This document shows, in pieces, positions 7,374 to 14,473 of a stretch of 20,942 bases of DNA (within the stretch, counting starts at the first letter, position 1; every line of letters starts with the position of its first letter). Below the pieces are notes generated by a model, which saw nothing but the letters and a program-made list of their open reading frames with translations, was not told the origin of the DNA and did not search any database. The DNA is from Gemmatimonadota bacterium (GTDB taxonomy: Bacteria; Gemmatimonadota; Gemmatimonadetes; Gemmatimonadales; GWC2-71-9): assembly GCA_003221075.1 (NCBI GenBank), contig QHUF01000245.1, positions 1-20,942 of the forward strand, written 5' to 3'. The position numbers and the translations under genes are program-made.

Positions 7374-8491
7374 GCGGCCTCCTGCGCCTGGCGGCGCGCC
7401 TCGGCGTCCGCCGCCAGCACTTCCTCGAGCGATGTTCCGCGTCCCGAGCCCCCAGCCCCCAGTCCCAAAACCCGCTCAATCACCTCTGCGATCCGCCCAA
7501 ACGGTATCTTCTCTTCGAGGAAGAGCTGGACGGCCACTTCGTTCGCCTCGTTGAACCGTGCCGGTGCCGTGCCACCCAGTCGCGCCGCCTCGCGCCCGAC
7601 GACATACGCCGGGAAGCGCGCCGGCTGCAGCGCCTCGAAGGTGAGCGTACCCGCCGCGACGGGATCGAAGCGACGCACGCCTTGATCCGGTACGCGGTCG
7701 GGATAGGTGAGCGCGTAGAGGATCGGCAGCTCCATCGTGGGGAATCCGACCTGCGCCAGCACTGAGCCGTCCACGAACTCCGCAAAACCGTGAATCACCG
7801 ACTGCGGGTGAATAACCACTTCAATGTCCCCGTACGCGACGTCAAACAAATAGTGAGCTTCGATCACTTCGAGCGCCTTGTTGACGAGCGTCGCCGAGTC
7901 GACCGTGATCTTCTTGCCCATCGTCCACGTCGGATGCTTGAGCGCCTCGGCCACGCTGGCACGCGACACGCGCTCGGCTCCCCAGGTGCGGAACGGGCCG
8001 CCCGACGCGGTGAGAATGAGCCGCGCGAGCTCGGTCGGCCGGCGGCCCGCCACGCATTGCAGGACCGCGCTGTGCTCGGAGTCGACGGGGACGATCTCGC
8101 CGCCGCCCTCGCGTGCCGCCTGGGCGACCAGCTCGCCGGCCATCACCAGCGTTTCCTTGTTGGCGAGGGCGACGCGTTTGCCGGCGCGCAACGCCGCGAG
8201 TGTCGCCTCGAGTCCCGCGGCCCCGACGATCCCGTTCACGACGATGCGGACGTCGGGATGCGTCGCCGCCTCGACGAGGCACGAAGTACCATTCCCCTTT
8301 CCCTTGTCCCCGCCGTTGACGAGTCCCACAAACGCCGGCTTCCACTCCGCCGCCTGCTGGGCGAGCAGCTCTTTATTCGAGTGTCCGGTGATGGCGACGA
8401 CACGAAACCGGTCCCGCTGCCTTGCAAGGACCTGGAGCGTCGATCTCCCGATCGACCCGGTGGATCCGAGGACTGCGACGCCGACACTCAT
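7364..8491 (-). CDS. dxr: 1-deoxy-D-xylulose 5-phosphate reductoisomerase
   Basis: Dxr converts DXP to 2-C-methyl-D-erythritol 4-phosphate with NADPH, the committed step of the non-mevalonate isoprenoid pathway. The 375-residue product has GSTGSIG (9-15) for NADPH, NGIVGAAG, LANKETLVMAG, the metal/substrate motif VPVDSEHSA, the flexible-loop region TASGGPFR and HPTWTMGKKITVDSATLVNK, and the second metal-site segment FNEANEVAVQLFLEEKI. Two low-complexity Gly-rich stretches are unusual: GGDKGKGNGTS (about 60-70) and LGLGAGGSGRG near the C-terminus. Both are encoded by G-rich repeats (8287-8311 and 7441-7470) and sit in positions that should be surface loops. Start ATG 8489-8491 overlaps the cdsA stop (ATGA). 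Confidence 0.96.
   Translation of the reverse strand: MSVGVAVLGSTGSIGRSTLQVLARQRDRFRVVAITGHSNKELLAQQAAEWKPAFVGLVNGGDKGKGNGTSCLVEAATHPDVRIVVNGIVGAAGLEATLAALRAGKRVALANKETLVMAGELVAQAAREGGGEIVPVDSEHSAVLQCVAGRRPTELARLILTASGGPFRTWGAERVSRASVAEALKHPTWTMGKKITVDSATLVNKALEVIEAHYLFDVAYGDIEVVIHPQSVIHGFAEFVDGSVLAQVGFPTMELPILYALTYPDRVPDQGVRRFDPVAAGTLTFEALQPARFPAYVVGREAARLGGTAPARFNEANEVAVQLFLEEKIPFGRIAEVIERVLGLGAGGSGRGTSLEEVLAADAEARRQAQEAACS
7441..7470 (-). repeat. G-rich heptamer repeat in dxr 3' region
   Basis: On the minus strand there is a 7-bp periodicity: GGGACTG, GGGGCTG, GGGGCTC, then GGGAC. It is read in frame as Gly/Leu/Ala/Ser and adds about 8-10 residues to the Dxr C-terminal region that I do not recall in the family. 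Confidence 0.6.
8287..8311 (-). repeat. G-rich repeat inside dxr, same family as 5750-5774
   Basis: The minus strand begins GGGGACA and ends GGGGAATGGTA, 25 bases, matching the plus-strand copy at 5750-5774 at 21 of 25 positions. It encodes the GDKGKGNGT insertion in Dxr without breaking the frame. Confidence 0.6.
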
Positions 8492-9351
8492 ATCACTCCG
8501 AACATGCGATACAAACCCGCCGCCGTGGGAATCACGAAGTACAAGGAATCAAGCCGGTCGAGCACACCGCCGTGGCCAGGAATCAGCGTCGAGGAGTCTT
8601 TCAGGCCCGCTTCCCGCTTGAACAGCGATTCAGCGACATCGCCGATCTGTCCGACAATGGAGACGGCGAGACCAAACAGCAACAGCTGGCCGGGCGTGAA
8701 GCTCCATCCCTGACGATTCAGTACGAGTTTGCCGAGCGCGAGTGCCGTGATCACCCCGCCGAGCGTCCCGCCCGCGGCGCCCGCGCGAGTCTTCCTGGGC
8801 GACAGGATGGGCGCCAGCTTGGGGCCACCGACGGCCGTGCCCGCTGCCATGGCGGCGGTGTCGCAAATCCACGTGATCACGAGCGGGAAAACCGTGAGGA
8901 GGACGAAAGCCATCGGACGCGTCGCCGCGGCGCTGCCGTGTCGGATCGCGATCAGAAACGTGAGCATCCCGGACGCGTACAGGCAGCCGAACATGGTGAT
9001 CGCGACGCTCGTGAGCGGCCGCCCGCTCGGCCCGCGCCGCACCATCGCGATCGTCAGCGCGAACATCAACCAGACCGCGCCGAGATACAGCGCGGGCTCG
9101 GCCCAGTGCGTCTCCGAACCTTTCGCCCAGTACGCCAGCAACGGAATGCCGGCAGCCGCAAGCCATCCGGTGCGCTCCAGCGGTTCGATGCCCTGGCGTC
9201 GTCCGAAATCGTAGATCTCCCGCGCACCGAGGACGCCGAGCACGGCCAGCGTGGCCGCGAGCGTCCAGCCACCCAGCCAGATGATGCCGACGACGACCGG
9301 AATGGCCACGACGGCCACCGCAATGCGTTGCACCAGATTCTTCGATGGCAT
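8488..9351 (-). CDS. cdsA: Phosphatidate cytidylyltransferase (CDP-diglyceride synthase)
   Basis: CdsA makes CDP-diacylglycerol from CTP and phosphatidic acid in the inner membrane, the branch point of phospholipid synthesis. With the ATG at 9349-9351 the product is 287 residues, normal for the family. Multiple membrane helices are apparent (for example IAVAVVAIPVVVGIIWLGG and MAFVLLTVFPLVITWICDTAA). The C-terminal CDS signature is complete: SLFKREAGLKDSS, then PGHGGVLDRLDS. I chose this ATG because it shares a base with the uppS stop (TGATG). A longer reading back to 9546 would be uppS sequence in another frame. The stop overlaps the dxr ATG. Confidence 0.95.
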   Translation of the reverse strand: MPSKNLVQRIAVAVVAIPVVVGIIWLGGWTLAATLAVLGVLGAREIYDFGRRQGIEPLERTGWLAAAGIPLLAYWAKGSETHWAEPALYLGAVWLMFALTIAMVRRGPSGRPLTSVAITMFGCLYASGMLTFLIAIRHGSAAATRPMAFVLLTVFPLVITWICDTAAMAAGTAVGGPKLAPILSPRKTRAGAAGGTLGGVITALALGKLVLNRQGWSFTPGQLLLFGLAVSIVGQIGDVAESLFKREAGLKDSSTLIPGHGGVLDRLDSLYFVIPTAAGLYRMFGVI

Positions 9352-10067
9352 CAAGACGCGGTGACTTTTCCAAAGCGCCGATCGCGGCGCTGATAATCGA
9401 GGATGGCGTCGACCAGGGTGCGCCGGTTGAAGTCCGGCCACAGTACCGGAGTGATGTACAACTCGGCATAGGCGAGCTGCCACAGCAGGAAGTTCGAGAG
9501 GCGCTGCTCGCCGGACGTGCGGATCAGCAGATCCGGGTCGCTCCATGACGCCGTGTAGAGCTTGGCGCGGATCGCCTCTTCGTCGATGTCTTCGAGCTTC
9601 TTCGTGCCCTTGAGCACTTCTTCCGCGAGCAGCCTGGCCGCGCGCGCGATCTCCGCGCGCGACGAGTACGAGATGCAGAGATTGAGCGACAGCTTCTGGT
9701 TCCCCGCGGTCTCATGCTCCACGCGCTCGACCGCCGCGCGGCCGCCCGCCGTCAGGCGGCTGCGGTCGCCAAGCACGTGCACGCGCACGCCCTGTTCCTT
9801 CAGCTCGGCGACTTCCTTCGCGATGAATTCCTCGAGGAGATCCATGAGTGCGGAGATTTCGGGGGCGGGCCTGCTCCAATTCTCCTCGGAGAACGCGAAC
9901 AGCGTCAGCACCTCGACGCCCGCGTCGATCGCTCCTTCCACCGCCTCGCGCACGGCCTTCATGCCGGCCCGGTGGCCGAACGGCCGCGGCAGCCGGCGCT
10001 CGCTCGCCCAGCGGCCGTTGCCGTCCATGATGATCGCCACGTGGCGAGGAATCGGACCGGACAGCAT
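9351..10067 (-). CDS. uppS: Isoprenyl transferase (undecaprenyl diphosphate synthase)
   Basis: UppS is a cis-prenyltransferase that condenses isopentenyl diphosphate units onto farnesyl diphosphate to make the lipid carrier for cell-wall glycans. The 238-residue product carries IIMDGNGRWA (11-21; catalytic Asp15), GHRAG, TLFAFSEENWSRP, and the C-terminal DLLIRTSGEQRLSNFLLWQ and YAELYI motifs. It starts at ATG 10065-10067, sharing one base with the frr stop (TGATG), and ends sharing one base with cdsA. The gene works upstream of cell-wall synthesis and uses isoprenoid units supplied through dxr in the same operon. Confidence 0.96.
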   Translation of the reverse strand: MLSGPIPRHVAIIMDGNGRWASERRLPRPFGHRAGMKAVREAVEGAIDAGVEVLTLFAFSEENWSRPAPEISALMDLLEEFIAKEVAELKEQGVRVHVLGDRSRLTAGGRAAVERVEHETAGNQKLSLNLCISYSSRAEIARAARLLAEEVLKGTKKLEDIDEEAIRAKLYTASWSDPDLLIRTSGEQRLSNFLLWQLAYAELYITPVLWPDFNRRTLVDAILDYQRRDRRFGKVTAS

Positions 10068-10636
10068 CAGACTTCCATGATCTCCGCTTCTTTGGCCTTC
10101 ACCGCCGCATCGACCGCCTTGAGATGATCGTCGTGCGTCTTCTGCACTTCCTTTTCGGTGTGCTTCTGGTCATCGGAAGAGACGTGCTCGGTCTTCTTGA
10201 TCCGGTTCATCGTCTCGGTGCGCGCATGCCGGATGGCGACGCGGCCTTCCTCGGCGAACTTGTGCACGACTTTGACCAGCTCTTTGCGGCGATCTTCGGT
10301 CAGCGGCGGAATCGGAATGCGGATGATGTTGCCGTCATTCGACGGCGTGAGTCCGAGATCGGACGCGAGAATGCCCTTCTCCACCGCCTTCAAGAGATTT
10401 TTGTCCCAGGGCTGCACCGTGAGCAACTTGGGCTCCGGCGCCGCCACACTCGCCACCTGCGTCAGCGGCATCTCGTTTCCGTACGCCTCGACGCGCACGA
10501 GATCGAGTAACGCGGTCGTCGCTTTGCCGGTGCGAACGGTCGAGAACTCCCGTTTGACGGCTTCAACCGCCTTGTCCATCAGCTGCTTGGCATGTTTGAC
10601 GTGGTCACTCAGAGAACCAGCGGGCGCAGGGGTCAT
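10067..10636 (-). CDS. frr: Ribosome recycling factor
   Basis: With EF-G, this factor splits the post-termination ribosome. The 189-residue product is full length: three-helix bundle domain with VRTGKATTALLDLVRVEAYG, the small domain QVASVAAPEPKLLTVQPWDK, and the IPIPPLTEDRRKELVKV and RTETMNRIKK helices. I chose the ATG at 10634-10636 because it overlaps the pyrH stop (ATGA). Four extra N-terminal residues (MTPA) precede the helical start. A longer reading to 10735 lies inside pyrH and is rejected. The gene sits in the conserved pyrH-frr-uppS order. Confidence 0.96.
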   Translation of the reverse strand: MTPAPAGSLSDHVKHAKQLMDKAVEAVKREFSTVRTGKATTALLDLVRVEAYGNEMPLTQVASVAAPEPKLLTVQPWDKNLLKAVEKGILASDLGLTPSNDGNIIRIPIPPLTEDRRKELVKVVHKFAEEGRVAIRHARTETMNRIKKTEHVSSDDQKHTEKEVQKTHDDHLKAVDAAVKAKEAEIMEV

Positions 10637-11349
10637 TGGACGATCGTGCCGACGCGTTCTCCGGCCAAGACCCTGGCCGTCGCGCCGGGCTGGTTGATGT
10701 TGAACACCACGATGGGGAGCTTGTTCTCCTTGCACAACCCGAAGGCATTGGCATCCATCACCGCGTAGCCCTTCACCAGCGCTTCTTGAAACGTCAGCGT
10801 CGGCAAAAACTTGGCGTTGGGGTCTTTCTTCGGATCCGCTGTGTAGACGCCGTCGACGTTCGTGGCCTTGAGGATCACCTGCGCCTCCATCTCGAGCGCC
10901 CGCAGCACGGCCGCGGTGTCGGTGGAGAAATAGGGGTTGCCCGTCCCGCCGGCAAAGATCACCATGCGTCCCTTGTCGAGGTGCCGCACGGCGCGGCGCC
11001 GGATGTAGGGCTCGGCCAGCTCTTCCATCCGGATCGCCGTCATGACCCGCGTATCGACGCCTTTTTTCTCGAGAATGTCCTGCAGGGCGAGTGCATTGAT
11101 GACGGTGGCGAGCATCCCCATGTAGTCGGCGGAGACGCGGTCCATCCCCTGCTCGCTCGCGGTCGTGCCGCGCAGGATGTTGCCGCCGCCGATCACCAAG
11201 CCGAGCTGCACGCCCGTCGCGGTGACCGACTTGAGCTCATCCGACAGCCGCTCGATGACGCCGAAGTCGATGCCAGAAGGCCGCCCACCCGCGAACGCCT
11301 CTCCGGAAAGTTTGAGCAGCGCACGCTTGTAGGCGAGCTTCGTGGCCAC
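10633..11349 (-). CDS. pyrH: Uridylate kinase (UMP kinase)
   Basis: PyrH phosphorylates UMP to UDP; it is a hexameric amino-acid-kinase-fold enzyme in the cytosol. The 238 residues are typical. Motifs are LLKLSGEAF (12-20), VIGGGNILRG (52-61), MDRVSADYMGMLATVINALALQD split around 69-91, FAGGTGNPYFSTDTAA (ATP/UMP site) and ILKATNVDGVYTADP. The start is a GTG (11347-11349) directly adjacent to the tsf TAG, with no gap. The tsf-pyrH-frr order is widespread. Confidence 0.96.
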   Translation of the reverse strand: MATKLAYKRALLKLSGEAFAGGRPSGIDFGVIERLSDELKSVTATGVQLGLVIGGGNILRGTTASEQGMDRVSADYMGMLATVINALALQDILEKKGVDTRVMTAIRMEELAEPYIRRRAVRHLDKGRMVIFAGGTGNPYFSTDTAAVLRALEMEAQVILKATNVDGVYTADPKKDPNAKFLPTLTFQEALVKGYAVMDANAFGLCKENKLPIVVFNINQPGATARVLAGERVGTIVQ

Positions 11350-11958
11350 CTAGTTGCCTCCGAGCTCGAACCGGGCGAACCGCCGGACTTCGATCTTCTC
11401 GCCGGTCTTGCCGGACAGCTCCTTGACCAGCTCGCCGACGGTCCGCTTGTCGTCCTTCACGAATTTCTGCTCGAGCAGGACGTTGTCCTCGTAGAACTTC
11501 TTCATCATGCCGTCTACGATCTTCGCGCGGATGTTCTCGGGCTTCTTTTGCTCGGCAACCTGTGACTCATAGACCTGGCGTTCGCGCTGGACCACGTCGG
11601 CCGGCAGGTCCTCGATGCGGACGGCCAGGGGCTTGGTGGCGGCAACGTGCACCGCGATCTCCTTCGCCAGCGCCTTGAAGTCGTCGGTGCGCGCCACAAA
11701 ATCGGTCTCGCTGTTCAGCTCGACGAGTACGGCGACCGAGCCATCGTGGTGCACGTACGATCCGATCCACCCTTCCGACGCCTCGCGCCCCGCTCGCTTG
11801 TCGGCCTTCGCCGCGCCCTTCTTGCGGAGAATGTCGACCGCCTTTTCCAGGTCGCCGCCGGTCTCCTGCAACGCGGCCTTGCAATCCATCATGCCCGCGC
11901 CGGTACGGGCGCGCAGCTCGGCGACGAGTTTTGCCGGAATCTCTTTCACAGTGGTCAT
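11350..11958 (-). CDS. tsf: Elongation factor Ts (short form)
   Basis: EF-Ts is the nucleotide exchange factor for EF-Tu. The product is 202 residues: UBA-like N-terminal domain with LRARTGAGMMDCKAAL (about 15-30) and the diagnostic NSETDFVART core motif. It is the short, Thermus-like form rather than the about 280-residue E. coli form. The start is ATG 11956-11958, preceded one base away by GAGGAG, a strong but very close ribosome-binding site. Upstream codons to 12033 run through the terminator hairpin and are not coding. It follows rpsB across an 84-base gap. Confidence 0.95.
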   Translation of the reverse strand: MTTVKEIPAKLVAELRARTGAGMMDCKAALQETGGDLEKAVDILRKKGAAKADKRAGREASEGWIGSYVHHDGSVAVLVELNSETDFVARTDDFKALAKEIAVHVAATKPLAVRIEDLPADVVQRERQVYESQVAEQKKPENIRAKIVDGMMKKFYEDNVLLEQKFVKDDKRTVGELVKELSGKTGEKIEVRRFARFELGGN

Positions 11959-11978
11959 GCTCCTCTTCACTCCCTCAT

Positions 11979-12017
11979 AAAAACGCCGCCCTCGCGCCGT
12001 GAAGCCCGGGGGCGGCG
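11979..12017 (-). terminator. Intrinsic terminator/attenuator between rpsB and tsf
   Basis: On the minus strand an 8-bp stem, CGCCGCCC (12010-12017) with GGGCGGCG (complement of 11984-11991), is followed immediately by five T (plus-strand A 11979-11983). It has the classic intrinsic terminator form, with a loop of about 18 bases. It would reduce expression of tsf and the genes after it relative to the ribosomal proteins. Confidence 0.7.
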
Positions 12018-12042
12018 GTCGGTTGTTCAGCACACAGAGTTG

Positions 12043-12927
12043 TTACGACTCGCCCCCACTAACGGGCTCGACCGGGGCGGGCGCTTCTTCAGTCTTCATC
12101 CGGGCGGCGATCGCCTCGGGCTTCGGGCGCCGCTTCCGCCGCGCCGGCCGCTTCTTGCGGTCGCCGTCCACGTCCGCTTCACCCGTCTCGGTCGAATAGG
12201 TCGTGCCTTCACCTTCTTCGCCCGTGGCTGCGTCCCGCAGCGGCATCTGGCGCCGCGCTTCCGCGATCACATCCGAGATCGAGTTCGTGATCAGCGAGAC
12301 GGCGCGAATCGCGTCGTCGTTCCCGGGAATCGGCACCGTGATCAGATCGGGGTCGGCGTTCGTATCGACGATCGCCACCACCGGAATCCCGAGCTTGTTC
12401 GCCTCGGCGACGGCGATGCGCTCTTTCTTCGCGTCCACCACGAAGAGTGCACCCGGCAGCCGGCCGAGGTTTTTGATACCCGCGAGGTTCTTGTCGAGCT
12501 TGCCGCGCTCGCGGTCGAACAGCAGCTGCTCCTTCTTGGTGTAATTCGTGAAGTCGCCGTCCGCCGCACCCTGCTCAAGATCCTTGAGCCGCTTGATCTG
12601 CTTCTTGATCGTCTGGAAGTTCGTCAGCGTGCCGCCGAGCCAGCGCTCCGTTACATAGAAGGAGCTGCACCGTTTGGCTTCCGCTTCCAGAATGCCCTTG
12701 AGCTGCTTCTTCGTGCAGACGAACAACACGCCTTCACCCTTCAACACGACGTTGCGCAGCAGCTCCTGTGCGGCCTCGAGCTGACGCAGCGTCTTCTGCA
12801 GATCGATGATGTAGATGCCGGAGCGTTCGGCGAAGATGAACCGCCGCATCTTGGGATTCCAGCGGCGGGTCTGATGGCCGAAATGCACACCTGCTTCCAA
12901 CAATTCCTGCAACTGAGGCTGAGCCAC
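12043..12927 (-). CDS. rpsB: 30S ribosomal protein S2
   Basis: S2 is a small-subunit protein at the head/body junction. The 294-residue product has the N-terminal LLEAGVHFGHQTRRWNPKM, the coiled-coil region, TERWLGGTLTNF, and PGALFVVDAKKERIAVAEANKLGIPVVAIVDTNADP motifs of S2. The family core ends near residue 230. Here a tail of about 60 residues follows, first acidic (ATGEEGEGTTYSTETGEADVDGD), then strongly basic (RKKRPARRKRRPKPE), then acidic again; it is likely disordered. The start is GTG 12925-12927 with AAGGAAAGGGA just upstream. A UUCG-capped hairpin lies in the 99-base gap before it. Confidence 0.96.
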   Translation of the reverse strand: MAQPQLQELLEAGVHFGHQTRRWNPKMRRFIFAERSGIYIIDLQKTLRQLEAAQELLRNVVLKGEGVLFVCTKKQLKGILEAEAKRCSSFYVTERWLGGTLTNFQTIKKQIKRLKDLEQGAADGDFTNYTKKEQLLFDRERGKLDKNLAGIKNLGRLPGALFVVDAKKERIAVAEANKLGIPVVAIVDTNADPDLITVPIPGNDDAIRAVSLITNSISDVIAEARRQMPLRDAATGEEGEGTTYSTETGEADVDGDRKKRPARRKRRPKPEAIAARMKTEEAPAPVEPVSGGES

Positions 12928-12969
12928 GCTATCCCTTTCCTTGGGTTGTTTCCGCCGCCGCTCTCATCT

Positions 12970-13000
12970 CTCGCTCAACCCCGAAGGGACCCAGAGCGAG
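12970..13000 (-). promoter_or_regulatory. UUCG-capped hairpin in the rpsI-rpsB gap
   Basis: On the minus strand a 7-bp outer stem, CTCGCTC with GAGCGAG (plus-strand 12994-13000 and 12970-12976), encloses an inner CCC-TTCG-GGG stem-loop. No T-run follows, so it is not a canonical terminator. It lies 43 bases upstream of the rpsB start and could be an S2-responsive leader or an RNA-processing signal. That role is inference. Confidence 0.5.
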
Positions 13001-13026
13001 ATCAAGCGGCGTGAGTATTTGAACGC

Positions 13027-13434
13027 TTACCGCTTGCTGAACTGGAATCTCTTCCGAGCTCCAGCACGACCGGGCTTCTTGCGTTCCACCGCGCGTGGAT
13101 CTCGCGTAAGCAGCCCTTGCTCTCTCAACTTCTTGCGATGCCTGTCGTCCGCGAGCACCAATGCCCGCGCGATCCCCAGCCGCATCGCGCCGGCCTGGCC
13201 GGTCAGTCCACCACCCACTACGCGCGCCTTCACATCGAAGGCACCCAGCGTGTCGGTCGCGGTGAACGGCTGCTGAATGTGCGACACGAGCGACGGCCGG
13301 GGGAAATAGTCGCCCAGTGTGCGGCCGTTGATGCTCCACTTGCCTGACCCCGGCGTCAGATACACGCGCGCGATGCCGAGCTTCCGGCGTCCGATCGCGT
13401 GCCAGCGCAACTCGGGCGTGATTCCTGAGCTCAC
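13027..13434 (-). CDS. rpsI: 30S ribosomal protein S9
   Basis: S9 is a small-subunit head protein whose C-terminal Arg reaches the P-site tRNA. The 135-residue product contains GRRKLGIARV (about 15-24), VKARVVGGGLTGQAGAMRLGIARAL split around 68-91, LLTRDPRAVERKKPG, and the invariant FSKR C-terminus (seen as RKRFQFSKR). The start is GTG 13432-13434, overlapping the rplM stop (GTGA, 4 bp). Pairing with rplM is nearly universal in bacteria. Confidence 0.97.
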   Translation of the reverse strand: MSSGITPELRWHAIGRRKLGIARVYLTPGSGKWSINGRTLGDYFPRPSLVSHIQQPFTATDTLGAFDVKARVVGGGLTGQAGAMRLGIARALVLADDRHRKKLREQGLLTRDPRAVERKKPGRAGARKRFQFSKR

Positions 13435-13889
13435 TTGGCCTCCACCGCGACCAGCCCTAAAGGACCTAGCGGGGTCGGCTGCTGCGCCGCGTGGGGATGC
13501 TCAGGACCGGCGTAGACCTTGAGCATCTGCTTCACGTGCTGGCGCGACAACGTCGTCTTCGGCAACATCCCCCACACCGCCTTTTCGATGACGCGCTCGG
13601 GATGCTTCCCAAGCACTTTCTTCACCGGCGTGAACCGCTCGTGGCCCATGTACCCGGTGTGATGGAAGTAGCGCTTCTGCTCCACCTTGCGGCCCGTCAG
13701 CTGCACCTTTTCGGCGTTGATGACGATGACGAAATCCCCGCCATTGACGTGGGGCGTGAACGTCGGCTTGTGCTTGCCACGCAGGATTTGTGCGATGCGA
13801 CTGGCGAGCCGGCCGAGCGGCTGCTCCGCCGCGTCAACCAGCCACCACCGACGCTCGATGTCCTGCGGCTTCAACGTGTACGTCTTCAT
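13431..13889 (-). CDS. rplM: 50S ribosomal protein L13
   Basis: L13 is an early-assembling large-subunit protein. With the ATG at 13887-13889 the product is 152 residues, close to the family norm. Motifs are MKTYTLKPQDIERRWWLVDA, LGRLASRIAQILRGKHKPTF, GDFVIVINAEKVQLTGRK and HTGYMGHE, then the C-terminal KAVWGMLPKTTLSRQHVK. A longer reading up to 13952 would include the promoter and is rejected; GAAGGG just upstream is a plausible ribosome-binding site. It heads the rplM-rpsI-rpsB transcription unit. Confidence 0.97.
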   Translation of the reverse strand: MKTYTLKPQDIERRWWLVDAAEQPLGRLASRIAQILRGKHKPTFTPHVNGGDFVIVINAEKVQLTGRKVEQKRYFHHTGYMGHERFTPVKKVLGKHPERVIEKAVWGMLPKTTLSRQHVKQMLKVYAGPEHPHAAQQPTPLGPLGLVAVEAK

Positions 13890-13923
13890 GCCCTTCGGTG
13901 TCCCGAAATTTGCGAGACGCGAT

Positions 13924-13952
13924 ATATAACCGGGGCTGTAACGGTGTGTCAA
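13924..13952 (-). promoter_or_regulatory. Sigma-70-type promoter for rplM operon
   Basis: On the minus strand a perfect TTGACA (13947-13952) is followed after 17 bases by TTATAT (13924-13929) within a TTATATAT run. The predicted start is near 13917, giving a leader of about 28 bases before the rplM ATG. The -35 box overlaps the TGA stop of the upstream biotin carrier gene. It is the best promoter match in the window. Confidence 0.75.
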
Positions 13953-14464
13953 CTCGAAGGTTCCGGCACTTTGATCGTGACGAGCGGTGCACCTTTTTCG
14001 ACGCGTTGACCGGCGCTGACGTGGATGTGTTCGACCACGCCGCTGCTCGACGCACGCAGCTCATTCTCCATCTTCATGGCCTCCACAACTACCAAACCCT
14101 CGCCAACTTCGACAACCTGCCCTTCACTCACCTCGACGCGCACGACGAGCCCCGGCATCGGGGCCTTCAGGACGCCGCTCGCCACCGGCTTCCGCCCCGC
14201 TCCGGTGAGGGCCTCGATCTGCTTCGACCGGTCGTCCTGGACCTCGACTTCCACCCGTTCGCCGGCCGCGCCGAGCGCCCAGCGGCGCCCATCGAGCTGC
14301 TGGCAGGCCACGGTCCATGACTCTTTCCCGAGGAGGAGATGAAGCAGAGGGGCCCCGGGGATGGCCGCCGCGTGGGCCTCGAAGCGCTCGCCGTCGACGG
14401 TGACGGCTCCGCCCTCGACGTCGATGACGTAGCTGCGGGAACGGATAGTGACGTGATACCTCAC
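13949..14464 (-). CDS. Biotin carboxyl carrier protein of acyl-CoA carboxylase
   Basis: This protein carries biotin between the biotin carboxylase and carboxyltransferase sites. It has 171 residues. The C-terminal biotinyl/lipoyl domain (about 97-166) contains APMPGLV, the biotinylation motif EAMKMEN (Lys131) and GVVEHIHVSAGQRVEKGAPL. The N-terminal 90 residues are a beta-rich segment (YVIDVEGGAVTVDGERFEAH) like the linker/BT-type region preceding the biotin domain in propionyl-CoA carboxylase alpha chains. It is probably the detached C-terminus of such an alpha chain, with its carboxylase partner encoded at 15691-17223. The start is GTG 14462-14464; a TGA directly precedes it in frame, so no longer form exists. 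The only Shine-Dalgarno candidate (GGGA) ends in a hairpin arm at 14474-14476. Confidence 0.9.
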   Translation of the reverse strand: MRYHVTIRSRSYVIDVEGGAVTVDGERFEAHAAAIPGAPLLHLLLGKESWTVACQQLDGRRWALGAAGERVEVEVQDDRSKQIEALTGAGRKPVASGVLKAPMPGLVVRVEVSEGQVVEVGEGLVVVEAMKMENELRASSSGVVEHIHVSAGQRVEKGAPLVTIKVPEPSS

Positions 14465-14473
14465 TCAGATTTT

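Noticed and set aside
9352..9546. Longer N-terminus for CdsA
   Set aside because: It is uppS sequence read out of frame; the ATG at 9351 overlaps the uppS stop and starts the normal CdsA sequence.
11959..12033. Longer N-terminus for EF-Ts
   Set aside because: It runs through the terminator hairpin; the ATG at 11958 has a ribosome-binding site and matches the family start.
11647..13014. 455-codon plus-strand open frame opposite tsf and rpsB
   Set aside because: It is the complement of two certain genes and their terminator; no independent coding evidence.
13431..13952. Longer N-terminus for L13 starting at 13952
   Set aside because: It would contain the promoter and predicted transcription start; canonical L13 begins at the ATG 13889.
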